9,723 bases of DNA, from assembly GCA_964432465.1 (NCBI GenBank), contig CAYSNI010000048.1, positions 1 to 9,723 of the forward strand, read 5' to 3'. The notes under the pieces were generated by a model, which saw only the letters and a list, made by a program, of their open reading frames with translations, was not told the origin of the DNA and searched no databases. A program made the position numbers and the translations under genes. Every line of letters begins with the position of its first letter. Positions within the stretch are counted from its first letter, which is position 1. Below, in pieces: positions 7,076 through 9,723 of this stretch. The stretch is from JAHFLQ01 sp964432465 (GTDB lineage: Bacteria > Patescibacteriota > Minisyncoccia > UBA6257 > WO2-44-18).

Positions 7076-7104
7076 AAACACCGGGTTAATCCGGTGTTTT
7101 TATT
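7074..7104. terminator. Bidirectional intrinsic terminator between convergent operons
   Basis: AAAACACCGG (7075-7084) and CCGGTGTTTT (7091-7100) form a perfect ten-base-pair stem with a six-base loop, and T-rich runs follow on both strands. It lies between the plus-strand methyltransferase stop codon at 7073-7075 and the minus-strand surface-protein stop codon at 7113-7115, so it can end both transcripts. Confidence 0.9.
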
Positions 7105-7112
7105 ACTTGCAC

Positions 7113-8087
7113 CTAGCCAGGATGAACCTCCAGTTCATCAATCCAATACTCTGCGCTTGCTGAGTCGGAATACTCTATTAGTACATCTTCCAAGGCACCA
7201 TTATTGCTATAGCTGATGCAACTCGACCATGGACCTTTATCAGCCCTGGCTCTTACTTTATTTGCCGTGCAGGTTCCAGAGCCTCCCGTCCCAAACTCTA
7301 CTTCTATGGAATGCCAAGTTCCGCTCGTGTAAGAAATAAGATTCTCTGTCGCCGCTCCAATCAATCTTATAACATTGCCTGGCGCATCCGTTCTTGTTTG
7401 AATGGTAAATGCGATTGCCTCACTAGCCACTCGGCCACGAACCACGTGCGTAGCGCCGCTACCGGTAATTGTTTTGGTTTTGAAGCTTATAATTCCATTG
7501 CTCACACTTGCAGTAAAATTTCTGTCATTACTCATAGATGTTCCCCCGCTACCTTTTATACAGTTTCCGAAATAACAACTACTAGTAACTAAATCAAGGG
7601 TATCTGGTCCTTCAGTCTGCCATGATTGACTCCAGCCATTTCCTCCGTTATTACCAGTCAAATCTCCGCTAGAATAAGAATCAAAATCGTCCTCACCACC
7701 GGCTTCAAGTGTACCCGTGTCGCAATTAATTCCGACAGAAGAAATGACACCGAGTTCATTAACCCGAATTCGGTGACACCCGTCGCTGTCGCTATCCCTT
7801 AAGCGGATGCCATTATTTCCATCTCGCGTACTGATAGTGCTAGTCGCTATAATATGTGACGCTTTAAAAACATTTTCCACAGTCAAAATATTAATACCCG
7901 CATCACCAAGTACCGACAGAGTTGCCCCGGGAGTACTTGAGGCAACACCTAAGCGCCCACTAGAAGTCCAACCCGAGCTTAATAAAGGCTCACTGGCTGA
8001 ATTTATAAAAAGAACTCCGACAAATGCCATAGCGGCAGCTGCGGTTATAAAAGATATGGCCACTGTCTTTAATTTATTTTTAATCAT
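7113..8087 (-). CDS. Exported surface protein with tail-fibre-like N-terminal segment and probable beta-sandwich domain
   Basis: A 324-residue secreted or membrane-anchored protein; the function is not recognised. Residues 7-29 form a hydrophobic span after a lysine-rich start, either a signal peptide or a single anchor. GRLGVASSTPGATLSVLGD (44-62) resembles the short repeats at the base of phage-tail-like fibre proteins. From 133, DDFDSYSSGDLTGNNGG followed by GWSQSW begins what looks like a jelly-roll (LamG/concanavalin-like) domain that continues to WIDELEVHPG at the end. Six cysteines (104, 122, 171, 176, 273, 290) fall into three close pairs, suggesting disulfides outside the cell. Serine, threonine, glycine and asparagine are abundant. 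It is the last gene of a minus-strand block of glycan genes. No Shine-Dalgarno sequence precedes the ATG, and a run of nine C residues (coding strand) lies 27 bases upstream. A sugar-binding or attachment role is inference. Confidence 0.7.
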   Translation of the reverse strand: MIKNKLKTVAISFITAAAAMAFVGVLFINSASEPLLSSGWTSSGRLGVASSTPGATLSVLGDAGINILTVENVFKASHIIATSTISTRDGNNGIRLRDSDSDGCHRIRVNELGVISSVGINCDTGTLEAGGEDDFDSYSSGDLTGNNGGNGWSQSWQTEGPDTLDLVTSSCYFGNCIKGSGGTSMSNDRNFTASVSNGIISFKTKTITGSGATHVVRGRVASEAIAFTIQTRTDAPGNVIRLIGAATENLISYTSGTWHSIEVEFGTGGSGTCTANKVRARADKGPWSSCISYSNNGALEDVLIEYSDSASAEYWIDELEVHPG

Positions 8088-8100
8088 AAGAAAAGGCTAC

Positions 8101-8128
8101 CATAATTATGTATGGGGGGGGGATAATA
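8101..8128 (-). promoter_or_regulatory. Putative promoter of the surface-protein gene with a G/C homopolymer of nine
   Basis: On the plus strand nine G residues run from 8114 to 8122. On the coding (minus) strand this C9 tract lies between a TATTAT box (8123-8128) and a CATAAT box (8105-8110), the latter inside the palindrome CATAATTATG (8101-8110). In-frame TAA and TAG occur between the tract and the ATG at 8087, so the tract is not coding. Its length could change promoter spacing or the 5' leader. Which box is used cannot be decided, and no good -35 hexamer is evident. Confidence 0.45.
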
Positions 8129-8146
8129 AGAGTTATACACACAACC

Positions 8147-9511
8147 TTAATCTCCGGCTTTTTCTATCTTTCTGGCAATTTCTAAGGCAAGTGGAGAATT
8201 CACGAAATAACACTCGCTCTCCGGAACCACAAACCCGACGGTCTTCACGCCCAATAAATATCCGGATTCCAAATTTTTATTAGAAATAGCAAGCACCGTA
8301 TAAGAGTCCTGATAAGTTTCATCCGACTCAGTGGTTATCCCTTTTTTCAAATTGATTGGCATAAATCCTGCATCGGTTCGTTTGTATACCGGGGCATCAA
8401 GCTCTTTTACGCCAAAAGCGGCGTTGGCATTATTTAATATCAGAGTAGACACGGCCTCCTCTAATGTCCCGGTACCAACAAACGGCGCCGCAAGATATGG
8501 GACCACGATAATTCCCTTAAATTCCGGATCGTATGTCTCAGCTACTGCCCGAAGAGTATTCTTAAGCTTGTTATAGTGATGCGTATCTTCGTACCGCCGC
8601 GTAAAGAAGGTTAGTCGGGAATCGCCATATTTAGCGATAACTTCCTTAACCGCTTCATTATCGGAGGCAACCACAATACGGCTGAATAATTTCGACTGAA
8701 CGCAGGCCTCAATACGCCTTTCTAAAAAAGTTTTTTCTCCAACAGGCTGATTCCATAAATCCGGAACTATATCAAAACCCTTGCGGCAGGGAATGACGGC
8801 TATAATCGGCTGGCTTTCAGAAAATCTGCTTCCGGTTGCATCGTTTTTAATTTTTCTTTTTGCCGAAAGAATCCTGTAATTATTATTAGTAATATTATTT
8901 TGATGGCGGCGATAATAAAATAGAGGCAAGTTCACATTACCGCATTTATACTTCATGGCGATTTTAGTCCATAAATCAAATCCATCCTGCACTCCAAGGT
9001 CTTCGCGGTAGCCACCGATTTCTCTGAGTGTGGCTGTCCGAACCATGGTACAGGCCCCATTTGGGGGCATTTCTAGAAGGACGTTATCATCGGTGATTTT
9101 TTTTCTCCGCTTTTCCGTAAATATTTCCCCAAACTCATCAAAAAGATAGTAGTCAGGAAAAACCAGCGCCACTTCAGGACGACCGTCAAGATAATTGGAA
9201 AGCACTAATAAAGCATTTTCATCAAATAAATCATCCCCGTCCAATCGGACAATATAGTCTCCTTTTGCCTCTTTAAGAGCCAAATTTGCTACAGCCGGTA
9301 AGCCAATTTTTTCCGTTCGGAAAGTCCTGATTTTTTCTCGATTGCGAAAGCGCGCGATAACTTCCTGGGTAGTATCCGATGAGCCGTCATCAATAAGAAG
9401 AAGCTCCCAGGAATCCATTGTTTGAGCGAGCACGCTTTCAATTGCACTTCCCATATACTTCCCATAATTATGTGATGGGATATAAACAGTAACCTTAGGA
9501 TTTCCGGCCAT
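8147..9511 (-). CDS. Bifunctional fusion: GT2 glycosyltransferase + NeuA-like cytidylyltransferase domain
   Basis: A 454-residue two-domain protein. Residues 1-215 are a GT-A-fold family 2 glycosyltransferase: IPSHNYGKYM (11-20), LLIDDGSSDTTQ (38-49), RLDGDD (89-94, the metal-binding DxD) and QDGFDLW (175-181, the catalytic-base region). After a basic linker, residues 235-454 resemble CMP-sugar synthetases of the NeuA/KdsB group: IIAVIPCRKG (236-245), ERRIEACVQSKLFSRIVVASDNEAV (264-288), IIVVPYLAAPF (334-344) and VPESECYFVNSPLALEIA (429-446). Several family signatures are altered: GSK is missing from the first loop, the usual QPTSP reads PYLAAP, and the C-terminal DID metal site reads FVN. 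The second domain may thus be inactive, regulatory, or of new specificity. It starts two bases after the NeuB-like stop codon, so synthesis, activation and transfer of one acidic sugar are probably linked. No convincing Shine-Dalgarno sequence is seen. Confidence 0.8.
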   Translation of the reverse strand: MAGNPKVTVYIPSHNYGKYMGSAIESVLAQTMDSWELLLIDDGSSDTTQEVIARFRNREKIRTFRTEKIGLPAVANLALKEAKGDYIVRLDGDDLFDENALLVLSNYLDGRPEVALVFPDYYLFDEFGEIFTEKRRKKITDDNVLLEMPPNGACTMVRTATLREIGGYREDLGVQDGFDLWTKIAMKYKCGNVNLPLFYYRRHQNNITNNNYRILSAKRKIKNDATGSRFSESQPIIAVIPCRKGFDIVPDLWNQPVGEKTFLERRIEACVQSKLFSRIVVASDNEAVKEVIAKYGDSRLTFFTRRYEDTHHYNKLKNTLRAVAETYDPEFKGIIVVPYLAAPFVGTGTLEEAVSTLILNNANAAFGVKELDAPVYKRTDAGFMPINLKKGITTESDETYQDSYTVLAISNKNLESGYLLGVKTVGFVVPESECYFVNSPLALEIARKIEKAGD

Positions 9512-9513
9512 AG

Positions 9514-9723
9514 CTACAAAATCTTTTTCAGATCTTCCCTGAATAAATATAGCTCTTTCAACTCCGACGGGGTGATGCTACCAAGGTGATCCGGGCCGAA
9601 CATTTTTTTATCTAGGGTGAAATGCTTCTCTATAATCCTAGCTCCGCGCGCCAAGGCAGCTTTAGAAGCATTAACTCCGATGGTGTGGTCACTAAATCCG
9701 GAGTAGATTTTAATAAAATCCAC
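9514..9723 (-). CDS. NeuB-family sialic/nonulosonic acid synthase, C-terminal fragment (runs off right edge)
   Basis: The 70 codons from the right edge to the TAG (9514-9516) encode the end of a PEP-dependent sugar-acid synthase of the NeuB/PseI/LegI family. Its TIM barrel condenses PEP with an N-acetylhexosamine-type sugar to make a nonulosonic acid. GFSDHTIG and RGARIIEKHFTLDKKMFGPD are the hallmark strands, and two histidines 21 residues apart (in SDHT and EKHF) match the metal-binding pair known in the family. SITPSELKEL follows as expected. The frame stays open to base 9723, so the true start lies outside; GTG at the edge is not taken as a start. The protein ends only 35 residues after EKHF, so the C-terminal SAF (antifreeze-like) domain of most relatives is absent. 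It is directly followed by the glycosyltransferase-cytidylyltransferase fusion. Confidence 0.85.
   Translation of the reverse strand: MDFIKIYSGFSDHTIGVNASKAALARGARIIEKHFTLDKKMFGPDHLGSITPSELKELYLFREDLKKIL

Noticed and set aside
1506..7100. The terminators at 1506-1530 and 7075-7100 as copies of one mobile repeat
   Set aside because: They share ACACCGGGTT, but the shared bases fall in different parts of each hairpin and the flanks differ, so they look like independent GC-rich terminators.
7807..8283. A long plus-strand frame crossing the G9 tract
   Set aside because: It is antisense to the surface-protein and fusion genes, has no family resemblance and low-complexity composition; it is a shadow of the genes on the other strand.
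1..9723. tRNA or rRNA genes, CRISPR arrays, insertion sequences, integrase sites
   Set aside because: None seen: no spaced repeats, no transposase motifs, and the gaps between genes are too short for RNA genes.

Overview
The window is a stretch of a bacterial surface-glycan locus. Every coding region is a glycan enzyme except one exported protein. Genes are short and tightly packed, and no intergenic gap exceeds about 85 bases. The exported protein carries a tail-fibre-like GRLGVASSTPGATLSVLGD segment after one N-terminal membrane helix, a style I associate with Candidate Phyla Radiation (Patescibacteria) genomes. That assignment is inference, since no rRNA or other marker gene is present.

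Layout. (1) On the minus strand, from 4194 down to 1: a short-chain dehydrogenase (SDR) and an HpcH/HpaI-type aldolase share an operon closed by a hairpin terminator. A 3-dehydroquinate-synthase-like cyclase with its own terminator follows. Then comes a GT-B-type transferase related to CDP-glycerol glycerophosphotransferases, overlapped by the start of a probable methyltransferase that runs off the left edge. (2) Divergently on the plus strand, 4268 to 7075: a methyltransferase, a second transferase of the same GT-B-like family and a second, paralogous methyltransferase form one operon ending in a bidirectional terminator. (3) Convergently on the minus strand, 9723 to 7113: the C-terminal end of a NeuB-family synthase, a fusion of a GT2 glycosyltransferase with a NeuA-like cytidylyltransferase domain, and the exported protein.

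How they may work together (inference). NeuB-family condensation and CMP activation point to a nonulosonic-acid-like sugar. The aldolase, the cyclase and the SDR look like a separate route to an unusual carbocyclic or ulosonic building block. The GT2 domain and the two GT-B-like transferases would assemble the polymer, and the methyltransferases would decorate or cap it. The points most worth following are the cytidylyltransferase domain with its signature motifs altered, the NeuB-like protein that stops before any SAF domain, the cyclase/aldolase/SDR cassette, and a run of nine G/C bases just upstream of the surface-protein gene that could make its expression phase-variable.
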